Shown: piece by piece, positions 7,206-15,255 of the stretch
How the letters are laid out: every line of letters starts with the position of its first letter
Numbering within the stretch: position 1 is the stretch's first letter
Origin: Rhodospirillales bacterium
GTDB taxonomy: Bacteria > Pseudomonadota > Alphaproteobacteria > Rhodospirillales > Casp-alpha2
Assembly: GCA_013203955.1 (NCBI GenBank)
Contig: JABMOY010000090.1
Coordinates: 1-45,689, forward strand
Reading direction: 5' to 3'
DNA: 45,689 nt
The notes under the pieces: model-generated
Database searches by the model: none
What the model was told of the DNA's origin: nothing
Seen by the model: only the letters and a program-made list of their open reading frames with translations
Program-made: the position numbers and the translations under genes

Positions 7206-8527
7206 TGGGCGACTATCTGGCGTTAATGATGTTTCCAGCGCTCTTGCTGGCGCTGTTTTTAGGCTTTCCCGTGGCCTTCGCGATGATGGGCGTGGCGCTG
7301 TTCTTTGGGCTCGTCACCTTCGACACCGCCGTGATCTTCCAATTCGTCCAAAAGATTGACGCGGTGGCGTCGAATTTCGTGCTCGCCGCTGTGCCGCTGT
7401 TCGTATTCATGGGCGCCATGCTCGAACGCTCCGGCATCGCCGAAAAACTGTTCGAAGCCGTGCATCTATGGACCCGGCGCCTGCCCGGCGGCTTGGCCAT
7501 CGGCACCATCGTCATGTGCGTCATTTTCGCCGCCTCCACCGGCGTCATCGGCGCCACCGAGACGGTGGTCGGTCTGCTCGCCATTCCGGTGATGATGAAA
7601 TATGCCTACGACAAGGGGCTGATTTCCGGCACCATTTGCGCCGGCGGATCGCTCGGCACCATCATTCCGCCGTCTGTGGTCGTCGTTGTCTTGGGGCCTG
7701 TGGCCGATGTTTCGGTCGGTGATTTGTTCATCGGCATGATCTTTCCCGGCTTGATCATGGCCAGCTTTTACATCACCTATATCCTAATCCGATGCATGAT
7801 AAGGCCGGCGGACGGTCCGCGGTTACCGAAATCCGACGATGATCCACCGTTCGCCGAAAAGCTCCGCATAACCCTGTTCGCGTTGGCGCCGCCGGTGGCC
7901 ATGATCGCCGCCGTTCTAGGGTCCATCATGTTTGGGTTCGCGGCGCCGACGGAAGCCGCGGCACTTGGTGCGCTCGGTTCCATAATGCTGGCCGTCATGT
8001 ACCGGCAGTTCAACCTTGCCGTCCTCAACGAAGCGGCGCTGAAGACCCTTAAGGTCACCTGCATGATCATTCTCATCCTTCTTGGCGGCAACATGTTCGC
8101 CGGAGTCTTCGTCGCCTCCGGCGGCGTATCAGTCGCCGAGGAATTGATCAAGAACGCCAACCTTACGCCCTGGATGACACTGGCCGTGTTTCTTGGCATC
8201 TGCTTTGTTGCCGGCTTCGTTCTTGACTGGATTTCGGTGCTGCTGATTTTCATTCCGGTGTTCATACCGATCATCAAAATTCTCGGGTACGACCCCGTCT
8301 GGTTCTGCGTCATGTTCCTGGTGGTCATTCAGACCAGCTACTTGACGCCGCCCATGGCGCCGGCAATCTTCTATTTACGCGGCATCAGCCCGCCGGAAAT
8401 CACCATTCAGCATATGTTCAAAGGGGTGGTGCCGTTCATTATCCTGCAGTTGCTGTGCTTGGTGATTGTCGGCTGGTTCCCGCAGGTGGTGCTGTGGCTG
8501 CCGGCGCAATTGTTGGGCTTCAAATGA
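7205..8527 (+). CDS. dctM: TRAP transporter large permease, DctM family
   Basis: A 440-aa protein of about twelve membrane segments, the transport channel of the TRAP system. It shows typical DctM motifs: FLGFPVAFAMM at the start, AASTGVIGATETVVG, GGSLGTIIPPS, FGFAAPTEAAALG and FVLDWISVLLIFIPVF. Length is normal for the family. It couples with DctQ and the DctP binding protein upstream. Confidence 0.93.
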   Translation: MGDYLALMMFPALLLALFLGFPVAFAMMGVALFFGLVTFDTAVIFQFVQKIDAVASNFVLAAVPLFVFMGAMLERSGIAEKLFEAVHLWTRRLPGGLAIGTIVMCVIFAASTGVIGATETVVGLLAIPVMMKYAYDKGLISGTICAGGSLGTIIPPSVVVVVLGPVADVSVGDLFIGMIFPGLIMASFYITYILIRCMIRPADGPRLPKSDDDPPFAEKLRITLFALAPPVAMIAAVLGSIMFGFAAPTEAAALGALGSIMLAVMYRQFNLAVLNEAALKTLKVTCMIILILLGGNMFAGVFVASGGVSVAEELIKNANLTPWMTLAVFLGICFVAGFVLDWISVLLIFIPVFIPIIKILGYDPVWFCVMFLVVIQTSYLTPPMAPAIFYLRGISPPEITIQHMFKGVVPFIILQLLCLVIVGWFPQVVLWLPAQLLGFK

Positions 8528-8566
8528 CGGATATTATTGACGGCCTGACCCGCCCTGATGTACTAC

Positions 8567-8576
8567 TAATATATCA
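8567..8576. promoter_or_regulatory. Candidate regulatory site D (TAATATATCA)
   Basis: TAATATATCA, identical to the site before the corrinoid gene, lies in the dyad CTAATATATCAG (8566-8577), 51 bases before the PhyH start. A CTGACC hexamer 16 bases upstream could be a -35 element with TAATAT as the -10, so operator and promoter may overlap. Confidence 0.4.
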
Positions 8577-8591
8577 GACGTCGCATTACCT

Positions 8592-8609
8592 CCGGCAATA
8601 CAATGCCGG
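8592..8609 (+). other. Small hairpin before the PhyH gene
   Basis: CCGGCA (8592-8597) pairs with TGCCGG (8604-8609) across a 6-base loop, just upstream of the GGGAG ribosome-binding site at about 8617. It has no T-run and is more likely a leader structure than a terminator. Confidence 0.3.
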
Positions 8610-8627
8610 TAGCTTTGGGAGACAAAG

Positions 8628-9533
8628 ATGACCCCGGAAGACGTTTTGGCCGTCGCGCCGAAGGTTCTCACCCAGGCCCAACGTGAATCCTATTTCGAGA
8701 ACGGCTACCTGTTGCTGGAGAGAGTCATACCCGACACGTGGCTCGAACGCTTGCGGAAAACGACTGATAAAGTGATCGACGAAAGCCGGGCGATTGCCAA
8801 ATCCGACGCCAAATGGGACTTGGATGAAGGCCACACGAGCGATAACCCTCGGCTACGCAGGCTGTCGTGTCCCAATGACCACCACTCGGATTACTGGGCT
8901 TACGCTTCGGACTCCCTTGTTACCGACATTGTCGCCGACTTGGTGGGGCCGGACGTCAAATTCCACCACTCGAAGCTCAATTTCAAATGGGCCAAGGGCG
9001 GTGAGGAAGTTAAATGGCACCAAGACATCCAATTCTGGCCGCATACCAATTACAGCCCCTTAACCGTCGGCACTTATATGTATGACTGTGGCTCGGACCA
9101 AGGGCCGCTGATGGTGATGCCCAAAAGCCACGCCTGGGACCTATATGACCAGTACAACAGCGCCGGCGATTGGGTCGGGTGCCTGTCGGCGAAAGACGAA
9201 GCGGCCCTGGATTCGTCCGAGGCGGTTTCTTTGGAAGGCCCGGCGGGGTCTCTGACCATCCACAATTGCCGGATGCTTCACGCGTCGAAGCCCAATCGAT
9301 CCGACAAGGGGCGCCCGCTTCTGTTGAACGTCTACACCGCCGCCGACGCCCTGCCCTACACCTACAATCCCCTGCAATCCAGATACATGGAAACAATCGT
9401 CCGCGGTACCCGCGCGCGATGGGCCCACCACGACCCCCGGCCATGCCTTTTGCCGCCCGATTGGTCGGGCGGCTATTCCTCGATCTTCGCCCTACAACAG
9501 GAAGAGGGCCGCAACGGGGAAGCAGCAGAATAG
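8628..9533 (+). CDS. Phytanoyl-CoA dioxygenase (PhyH) family Fe(II)/2-oxoglutarate oxygenase
   Basis: A 301-aa cytoplasmic oxygenase of the PhyH family. The iron triad is visible: KWHQDIQFW gives His131 and Asp133, and CRMLHASKPN gives the distal His218, with an Arg 11 residues later suited to bind 2-oxoglutarate. The N-terminal segment QRESYFENGYLLLERVIP is typical. Such enzymes hydroxylate small acids or acyl chains, releasing succinate and CO2. It follows the TRAP transporter and may act on the imported compound or a degradation intermediate. The AT-rich element upstream links it to the same presumed regulon. Confidence 0.88.
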   Translation: MTPEDVLAVAPKVLTQAQRESYFENGYLLLERVIPDTWLERLRKTTDKVIDESRAIAKSDAKWDLDEGHTSDNPRLRRLSCPNDHHSDYWAYASDSLVTDIVADLVGPDVKFHHSKLNFKWAKGGEEVKWHQDIQFWPHTNYSPLTVGTYMYDCGSDQGPLMVMPKSHAWDLYDQYNSAGDWVGCLSAKDEAALDSSEAVSLEGPAGSLTIHNCRMLHASKPNRSDKGRPLLLNVYTAADALPYTYNPLQSRYMETIVRGTRARWAHHDPRPCLLPPDWSGGYSSIFALQQEEGRNGEAAE

Positions 9534-9562
9534 ATGGAATTATCGAACGGAGGACCGCAATC

Positions 9563-10333
9563 ATGATGACTGAGCGGCAATTGGGATACCGCAAGGAATA
9601 TCGATCCCGCATCGCAGGCTGGTACAACGGTTATGTACACATTTTCGTGGTCTATGCCATTGGCCTGACGGCGCTCTATATTTTTACGAGCCACATCGAA
9701 AGCGTTTTGTGGTGGCAGTGGTTGACCATTCCCATCATCGGCCTGATATGCAACATGTTCGAATGGTTCCTGCACATGTACGTGATGCACCGCCCTAGAA
9801 ACAACAGCGGGCTCCGCTCTATCTATACGCGTCATACCCTCAATCATCACCAGTTTTTCACCGATGGAGAAATGCGCTTTCGCGACCAAAAGGACTGGCG
9901 CGTCACCGTTTTCCCCCCTTACGCACTGGTGATTTTCATCCTTATGTCTATTCCAGGCGGACTGGTCCTCGGGTGGTTGATTGCACCCAACGTCGGTTGG
10001 TTATTGATGTGTTCGACCACAGGCATGTTCCTGGTTTATGAATTCATGCATTTCTGCTGCCATGTCGACGAGAATTGGTTTGTCCGTTTCTGCCCGCTGA
10101 TCAACACCCTTCGCCGCCACCACACGGCCCACCACAACAATCGGCTGATGATGGAATTGAACATGAACCTGACGTTTCCAATCTCCGATTGGTTGTTCGG
10201 CACGTCCGATCTGGACCGGGGGCTGCTGGGGCATTTGTTTAACGGGTATTCGACTAAGTACCTGAGAAAAGACCTGAAGGGGCAACCCACATCTCCGGAT
10301 GTGGCCGCAGCAGAGCCGATCGCGGCCGAATAG
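9563..10333 (+). CDS. Fatty acid hydroxylase / sterol desaturase-type membrane di-iron protein
   Basis: A 256-aa integral membrane protein with about four hydrophobic segments and the His clusters of the fatty-acid hydroxylase superfamily: EWFLHMYVMHR, RHTLNHHQF, HFCCH and RRHHTAHHN, which together bind a di-iron centre facing the cytoplasm. The family hydroxylates or desaturates lipid-like substrates using O2. ATG 9563 follows GGAGGA; a second in-frame ATG is adjacent. It begins 29 bases after the PhyH stop and is likely cotranscribed with it. The substrate is unknown. Confidence 0.82.
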   Translation: MMTERQLGYRKEYRSRIAGWYNGYVHIFVVYAIGLTALYIFTSHIESVLWWQWLTIPIIGLICNMFEWFLHMYVMHRPRNNSGLRSIYTRHTLNHHQFFTDGEMRFRDQKDWRVTVFPPYALVIFILMSIPGGLVLGWLIAPNVGWLLMCSTTGMFLVYEFMHFCCHVDENWFVRFCPLINTLRRHHTAHHNNRLMMELNMNLTFPISDWLFGTSDLDRGLLGHLFNGYSTKYLRKDLKGQPTSPDVAAAEPIAAE

Positions 10334-10349
10334 ACGGAGACGAACCCGG

Positions 10350-10535
10350 ATGCCCAATAACATAAAGACGATGCTTTCCGTCCTGACGCTCATCGTCGGC
10401 GCGGTCATCCATTACTTCGAGCGCCAAGCCGGCAACTATAATCTTGCCTGGGTCGTCGCCGGACTAGCCGTCTTCATGGTGCTGGCGATGTGGATATTTC
10501 CGGAGACCGGAAAAAAGAATGACTCGTCGTCCTAA
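10350..10535 (+). CDS. Small two-helix membrane protein
   Basis: A 61-aa hypothetical protein with two hydrophobic segments (about residues 7-22 and 33-50) separated by a short polar loop (ERQAGNYN) and ending in a Lys/Asp/Ser tail. It starts 16 bases after the hydroxylase stop, with GGAGACG upstream of ATG 10350, so translation is plausible. It may be a small partner of the membrane hydroxylase. I recognise no family. Confidence 0.55.
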   Translation: MPNNIKTMLSVLTLIVGAVIHYFERQAGNYNLAWVVAGLAVFMVLAMWIFPETGKKNDSSS

Positions 10536-10548
10536 CGCCGCCTGAGCC

Positions 10549-10570
10549 GTTAGTTTCAGGGCAAACTAAC
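10549..10570 (+). terminator. Possible terminator after the hydroxylase unit
   Basis: GTTAGTTT (10549-10556) pairs with AAACTAAC (10563-10570) across a 6-base loop. The following bases (TTGAGT) are not a clear T-run. It lies between the end of the plus-strand unit and the convergent sulfide:quinone oxidoreductase. Confidence 0.4.
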
Positions 10571-10681
10571 TTGAGTCGACGAGGCGGGATAGCAAGGCTG
10601 CAATGAGGCCTGCCAGGCAACCGGTCGTTGGCTCAATAATCGGGCCGAAAATTCGCACCCTAACCGTTCGTCAAGTCACAT

Positions 10682-11941
10682 TCAGCTTCCCGGCTCGACG
10701 TAATTGACATTATGTTTGAAGAACCACTCGTGCCCTTCCAGCATGTAGTCCCAATACATCCAAGGTAGGCCCGTGGTCTTTATTCTCCAGTAGCTCCACC
10801 GCTCCTTCCGTGGGTCGAGCGGGAACGTCGGCGTCACCTTCCCGGCGTAGCAGAATTCGGCCATCATAACCTTGCCATATGCGGTCGTCAGGGGGCATGA
10901 CGCATATCCATCATAGGTCTCTTCCAAGGCGCTGCCTTCAATGAGGTGCAGCAAGTTTTTGACGACGACGGGGGACTGTTTGCGAATGGCCGCCGCCGTT
11001 TTCGAGTTCGGCGTCGAACAGGCATCACCGAGCCCGAACACATTTTGATATTTTGTATGTTGCATGCTGTTCTGATGGACGTCCACATACCCCCCCTCGT
11101 TGGCAAGCGGGCTCGATCGAACCGCTTCGGGCGGACGCTGCGGCGGCGACACATGGAGCATGTCGAATTCCATCGTAAGGGTTTCGCCGTCCTTGTCGCC
11201 GCCGACGACCTCGAATGTCGCTTTTTTGGCGTTGCCATCGACGGCAACCAAGTTGTGTTGGTAATGAACGTCAATGCCGTACCTTGCAGCAACCTTGACA
11301 AGTTCTGCCGCAAACAAGGGCACCCCGAACATCCCCGGTGCGTGGGTCAAAAAATGCACCTCGCATTGACCAAGGATTCCGCGCTTCTTTAGTTTATCGG
11401 CTGTGAGATAGGCTATTTTCTGAGGGGCGCCGGGGCACTTGAAAGGAAGCGGCGGCTGGGTGAAAAGAGCCTTTGCGCCGGGCTTAAGGCCCTGAAGACA
11501 AGTCCAGGTGTATTCAACGAATTTGGGATCGTAGTTACTGCAAACACCGTTTTTGCCCAGGGTTTCCTCGGCCCCTTTGACGGCATCCCAGTTCAGCTCT
11601 AGGCCGGGACAAACCACAAGATAGTCGTAGGAAAGCTTGTCCCCGGAGGCGAGCAAGACGGTGTTGTTGTCGGGGTCGAACCCTTTTGCCGCGCCCTTAA
11701 TTAAAGTGACATGAGGCGGGACTACATTACTTTCCTGACGGCGGGTTTCGGCCAAGGTTTGAACACCGGCGCCGACCAGGGTGAACGCGGGCTGATAGTA
11801 GTGTTCGTCCGCCGGCTCAACGATGGCGATGTCGAGATCACGCCCGCCCTGCCGCCGACGAAGAGACGCAGCCACCGTAATCCCAGCCGTTCCCCCGCCT
11901 ATGATGAGAATTTGATGATGGTTTCCGTCTGACATTTTCAT
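10682..11941 (-). CDS. sqr: Sulfide:quinone oxidoreductase-type FAD protein
   Basis: A 419-aa flavoprotein of the disulfide-reductase fold. The N-terminal IIGGGTAGITVAASL loop binds FAD, YDYLVVCPG and NVFGLGDACSTP are the other FAD-contacting motifs, and Cys134 (NGVCSN) and Cys169 (FKCPGAP) fit the sulfide-oxidising cysteine pair of the type II (HMT2-like) group. The protein oxidises sulfide and passes electrons to quinone at the membrane surface. It could feed the denitrifying chain encoded downstream. Flavocytochrome c sulfide dehydrogenase-type homologues are the main alternative; no heme partner gene is adjacent, which favours SQR. Confidence 0.85.
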   Translation of the reverse strand: MKMSDGNHHQILIIGGGTAGITVAASLRRRQGGRDLDIAIVEPADEHYYQPAFTLVGAGVQTLAETRRQESNVVPPHVTLIKGAAKGFDPDNNTVLLASGDKLSYDYLVVCPGLELNWDAVKGAEETLGKNGVCSNYDPKFVEYTWTCLQGLKPGAKALFTQPPLPFKCPGAPQKIAYLTADKLKKRGILGQCEVHFLTHAPGMFGVPLFAAELVKVAARYGIDVHYQHNLVAVDGNAKKATFEVVGGDKDGETLTMEFDMLHVSPPQRPPEAVRSSPLANEGGYVDVHQNSMQHTKYQNVFGLGDACSTPNSKTAAAIRKQSPVVVKNLLHLIEGSALEETYDGYASCPLTTAYGKVMMAEFCYAGKVTPTFPLDPRKERWSYWRIKTTGLPWMYWDYMLEGHEWFFKHNVNYVEPGS

Positions 11942-12153
11942 CCCCTCTGGTTTGCCGCTTTTCTTTCAATCGATCAATATGATTATAGGCAAAAACCTCA
12001 AGGTATCGTAGTAAAAACCAGGCTGGATAATGTTGAATTTTGATGGGAGATCGGTGGCACGGGCCGCAATGCGCGAAATCGGTAATAAGGCTCACCAAAA
12101 GACACCACATTCTCAGAACAGCTCACTTTCTTCTGACAATGCCCTTTTCTATA

Positions 12154-12561
12154 TTACGACCGATTCTCGGATAAATACGGCCGGTAGCGCATGTCCGTCT
12201 CGAGGACGTGCTCTTCCAGCCAGGCCGACAGCATTTCAACGATTTCGCGGCTGACATCGGCGCTCGGCTTGTCCTGATAGGCTTCGTAAAGAGATTCCAG
12301 TTCTTCGATGATCTTTTGGTGTTCGGCGGCATGCGCTTCGAAGTCGGGATAGTCGTGCTTTTTCATCAGCATTTCTTCGCGTTGGAAGTGGGCGAAGGCC
12401 CGCTCGATCAAAACCTGGAGAATTCGGCCAATGGCTTTTTCATCGGAACCAGTAAGGTGGGCTTCGTCGATGTGATTGATCAGGCTGAAAATCATGATGT
12501 GGTCGGCGTCAAGCTTGTCGACGCCCACCTGAAAGTCGTTTGTCCACACGATAAGCGCCAT
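12154..12561 (-). CDS. Bacteriohemerythrin
   Basis: A 135-aa four-helix protein with the His/Glu/Asp ligands of a di-iron hemerythrin: DADHIMIF, NHIDEAH, FAHFQREEMLMKKHDYPDFEAH, AEHQKI and a late LEEHVLETDMRYRPYL. These proteins bind O2 and some bind NO. The start is put at ATG 12561 (MALIVWTNDF); a TTG three codons upstream is possible and no clear ribosome-binding site separates them. It lies divergently from the NO-reductase operon, with a FNR/DNR box between, and a second hemerythrin lies at the other end of that operon. Confidence 0.9.
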   Translation of the reverse strand: MALIVWTNDFQVGVDKLDADHIMIFSLINHIDEAHLTGSDEKAIGRILQVLIERAFAHFQREEMLMKKHDYPDFEAHAAEHQKIIEELESLYEAYQDKPSADVSREIVEMLSAWLEEHVLETDMRYRPYLSENRS

Positions 12562-12646
12562 GGGATTCAAGGCCCATTAAAAAGAAATATCAAAAAACCG
12601 CCGATGATTGTATCCGGATAGTTCCACGAACCCCAAATTACCCGCC

Positions 12647-12660
12647 TTGACATAAATCAA
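12647..12660. promoter_or_regulatory. FNR/DNR-type box upstream of the NO reductase operon
   Basis: TTGACATAAATCAA matches the FNR/Anr/Dnr consensus TTGAT-N4-ATCAA at nine of ten conserved positions. It lies 74 bases before the 63-aa gene, so a class II promoter would start near 12695. It may also act on the divergent hemerythrin. The DNR-like regulator encoded at 19725 is the likely local ligand. Confidence 0.85.
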
Positions 12661-12734
12661 GGTTTTCCCTTTTGCCCCGTGATTAGGTTGCTTCTGCATT
12701 GATCAAATGCAGCGGCAAGAGGAGGTTCGGTTTC

Positions 12735-12926
12735 ATGGGTGATACAGATACTGGCGCACCGGCGCCGGAAAACACATCGGCAGGCGATGGCGAAGAACCC
12801 ATCCCGTTCATGCAGCAGGTTCTGGATAATCCTTTCCTGCTTTTATTCCTGGGGGTCACGATCCCTGCTGTTTTTTACATCATCTGGGGCGTGATGGAGA
12901 TCGTTTCCATCCCCTTGGCGAAATAG
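12735..12926 (+). CDS. Small single-helix membrane protein, first gene of the NO reductase operon
   Basis: A 63-aa protein with an acidic, Pro/Gly-rich N-terminus (about residues 1-22), then one hydrophobic helix (about residues 33-57) ending SIPLAK. A strong ribosome-binding site (AAGAGGAGG) precedes ATG 12735, and the stop is 12 bases before the CuA subunit gene. It is the first gene after the FNR/DNR box. I recognise no family. Position and size suggest a small structural subunit of the heme-copper complex, like the accessory subunits of oxidases. Confidence 0.7.
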   Translation: MGDTDTGAPAPENTSAGDGEEPIPFMQQVLDNPFLLLFLGVTIPAVFYIIWGVMEIVSIPLAK

Positions 12927-12938
12927 GAGGGATGAAAC

Positions 12939-13481
12939 ATGTCCATATTCCCGCCTGCAAAACGGATCTGGTGGAAAGAGCCCATCGAACGAACGGAAAT
13001 TACCTGGATCGTCGTTGCCCTTGTTTGGTGTCTGATCCTGTTCTTCATGATGCCCTATTGGCATATCGCCGGCCAACAGAACCTGTCCAACGAAGCCTAT
13101 CGCATCCAGCCCGATGTCTTCGCTGAACGTACGGAGGCCATGGCCAAGAAGTTCACCGTGCGCGAAGAAGGGAAGACCGGCATCCCGGTTGTCCATCCGC
13201 CGGCCGGCAGCGATATCTACATGTTTGGCCGCCTTTGGGAGTGGTGGCCGGTCCTTGAATTGGAAAAGGACAAGTCCTACCGCCTGCATCTTTCTTCGTT
13301 GGACTTGCAGCACGGGTTTTCGCTATTGCCCGAAAACATCAATCTTCAGGTCCATCCCGAATACGAGATGGTGATCACGATTAAGCCGAACAAGGCCGGT
13401 GAATATGCTGTTATCTGCAACGAATATTGCGGCATCGGGCACCACAACATGGTCGGCAAGATCTATGTGGTCGACAAGTAG
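12939..13481 (+). CDS. norS: CuA-containing heme-copper subunit II (NorS-like)
   Basis: A 180-aa subunit II with one membrane helix (about residues 23-42) and a periplasmic cupredoxin domain. The CuA ligands are all present: His125 (DLQHGF) and the CNEYCGIGHHNM block with Cys160, Glu162, Cys164, His168 and Met171. It receives electrons from a cytochrome c or similar donor and passes them to subunit I. The compact single-helix form resembles ba3-type subunit II. Gene order with subunit I and senC, together with the subunit I active site, indicates the sNOR-type NO reductase (norSY) rather than an oxidase. AGGAGGG upstream fixes the start. Confidence 0.78.
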   Translation: MSIFPPAKRIWWKEPIERTEITWIVVALVWCLILFFMMPYWHIAGQQNLSNEAYRIQPDVFAERTEAMAKKFTVREEGKTGIPVVHPPAGSDIYMFGRLWEWWPVLELEKDKSYRLHLSSLDLQHGFSLLPENINLQVHPEYEMVITIKPNKAGEYAVICNEYCGIGHHNMVGKIYVVDK

Positions 13482-13492
13482 AGGGGATGATC

Positions 13493-15184
13493 ATGGCTAC
13501 AAACGCAGACTTCAGAATTTGCCCGGACACCGGGTTCAAAATCAACCTTAACGCCGACAAGCTGATCAAGTGGAACGCCGTCACCGGGGTTGTCTTTTTG
13601 CTTGTTGGCGGCCTGTTCGGCATCAGCATCGCGTTGACCCGTTGGCCGGCGGTTCATTTGCTTCCTGCCGATTGGTTCTATCTGGCATTGACGGCCCATG
13701 GCTTGGACGTGCTGCTGGTGTGGATCATCTTTTTCGAGATGGCGATCCTGTACTTCGCGTCCTCGGTCCTATTGGGCTGCCGTCTGGCGGCGCCCAAGGT
13801 GGCGTGGCTGGCTTATTGGATGATGCTGATCGGCGCCATCGTCACCAACATCGCGGTATTGCGCGGCGATTCGTCGGTCATGTTTACGTCTTACGTGCCC
13901 TTGAAGGCGGCGCCCGATTTCTATCTCGGCATCATCATCTTCGCCGTCGGCGCGCTATTGGCGTGTTTCGTCTTTTTCGGCACCTTGGTCATCGCCAAGC
14001 AGGAAAAGACTTATGAAGGATCGGTGCCGCTGGTCACCTTCGGCGCAACGGTGGCGGCAATCATCGCCGTATTTACCATCGCCTCCGGGGCGATCATCCT
14101 GATCCCAACCCTGTTATGGTCGATCGGGTATGTCGGCCGTATCGACACCATGATGTACAAGTTGGTGTGGTGGGCCATGGGCCATTCGTCGCAGCAGGTC
14201 AACGTGGCAGCCCAAATCGCTGTTTGGTACGCGCTGGCGGCGATCCTGTTCGGGGCCAAGCCGCTGTCCGAAAAGGTCAGCCGCATGGCGTTTTTGTTCT
14301 ATATCCTGTTCCTTCAACTAGCGAGCGCCCATCACTTGCTGGTCGAGCCGGGGCTGAGCTCCGAATACAAAATCTTCAACACGTCATACGCTCTCTACCT
14401 GGCGGTGTTGGGCAGCATGATCCACGGGCTGACGGTGCCGGGCGCCGTCGAGGTAGCGCAGCGCAAGAAAGGCTACAACAAGGGGCTTTTCGAATGGCTG
14501 CGCAAGGCGCCTTGGGGCAATCCGGCGTTTTCCGGGTTCGCCTTGTCGGTGGTGCTGTTCGGTTTCCTGGGCGGCATCTCGGGCGTTATGATGGGAACGG
14601 AACAGCTCAACATCATCACCCATAACACCGTCTATGTTCCCGGTCATTTCCACGGAACGGTGGTGACCGGCACGACCTTGGCCTTTATGGCGCTCGCCTA
14701 TTGGCTGGTGCCGGTGTTGTGGCAGAAGGAAATGTTCCTTCCCGGGCTTGCCAAGTTGCAGCCGTATTTCTACGGCCTCGGCATGGGAGGTGTTTCGGTG
14801 TTCCTGATGGGGGCGGGCACCCTTGGCGTGCCGCGCCGGCATTGGGACATCAACTTCACGGACGCCGCCATGGGATACGATTTCCCTGGCGCCGCCTACC
14901 TGATGATGGGGCTGAACGGCATCGCCGCCCTTGTCGCCGGTGTCGGCGGGGCGATCTTCATCGTTAACATGGTCGGCACCATCCTGTTGGGCAAGCCGAA
15001 GACCAAGGCCGCCGCCGAGGCAGCACCGGCACAGCCGGACGCGGCCGCCGTTTCCAATTACGGCAACGCCGGCACGTTGGCGGTACCCGGGACTTTCGTC
15101 ATGGCGATGGTCTTCCTGACGGCGTTCGTCCTCTACTACTTCATCAACTGGAAGTACCTGGCCGGGGTCTGGCCCCTTAGCTGA
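13493..15184 (+). CDS. norY: Heme-copper superfamily catalytic subunit I, NO reductase-like (NorY-like)
   Basis: A 563-aa membrane protein with about thirteen or fourteen helices and all heme-copper ligands: low-spin heme His69 (TAHG) and His387, high-spin heme His385 (PGHFHG), CuB His231 (GHSSQQ) and His280/His281 (SAHHLL). In A- and B-type oxidases the residue four after the first CuB His is the cross-linked Tyr (HPEVY); here it is Gln235. It also lacks the cbb3 helix pattern. Loss of that Tyr argues for NO reduction rather than O2 reduction. The CuA subunit and adjacent senC match the norSY-senC group known from Nitrosomonas. ATG 13493 follows GAGGGG and is preferred to ATG 13487. I infer 2 NO to N2O activity in the inner membrane; a divergent oxidase is the alternative. 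Confidence 0.75.
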   Translation: MATNADFRICPDTGFKINLNADKLIKWNAVTGVVFLLVGGLFGISIALTRWPAVHLLPADWFYLALTAHGLDVLLVWIIFFEMAILYFASSVLLGCRLAAPKVAWLAYWMMLIGAIVTNIAVLRGDSSVMFTSYVPLKAAPDFYLGIIIFAVGALLACFVFFGTLVIAKQEKTYEGSVPLVTFGATVAAIIAVFTIASGAIILIPTLLWSIGYVGRIDTMMYKLVWWAMGHSSQQVNVAAQIAVWYALAAILFGAKPLSEKVSRMAFLFYILFLQLASAHHLLVEPGLSSEYKIFNTSYALYLAVLGSMIHGLTVPGAVEVAQRKKGYNKGLFEWLRKAPWGNPAFSGFALSVVLFGFLGGISGVMMGTEQLNIITHNTVYVPGHFHGTVVTGTTLAFMALAYWLVPVLWQKEMFLPGLAKLQPYFYGLGMGGVSVFLMGAGTLGVPRRHWDINFTDAAMGYDFPGAAYLMMGLNGIAALVAGVGGAIFIVNMVGTILLGKPKTKAAAEAAPAQPDAAAVSNYGNAGTLAVPGTFVMAMVFLTAFVLYYFINWKYLAGVWPLS

Positions 15185-15190
15185 ACGGAC

Positions 15191-15228
15191 CGGGCGGTGG
15201 GGTTCTCTCCTTCTCCACCGTCCGCCCG
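15191..15228 (+). other. Hairpin between norY-like and heme O synthase genes
   Basis: CGGGCGGTGG (15191-15200) pairs with CCACCGTCCGCCCG (15215-15228), with a two-base bulge. No T-run follows, so it is more likely an RNA processing or stability element that separates the catalytic subunits from the maturation genes than a full terminator. Confidence 0.4.
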
Positions 15229-15255
15229 TCCCGCTTAGGAAACCCGGAGTAACTT

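Noticed and set aside
12939-15184. Ordinary cytochrome c oxidase (ba3- or cbb3-type)
   Set aside because: Subunit I lacks the Tyr four residues after the first CuB His and the cbb3 subunits are absent. Gene order and the FNR/DNR box point to NO reduction. A divergent oxidase is not fully excluded.
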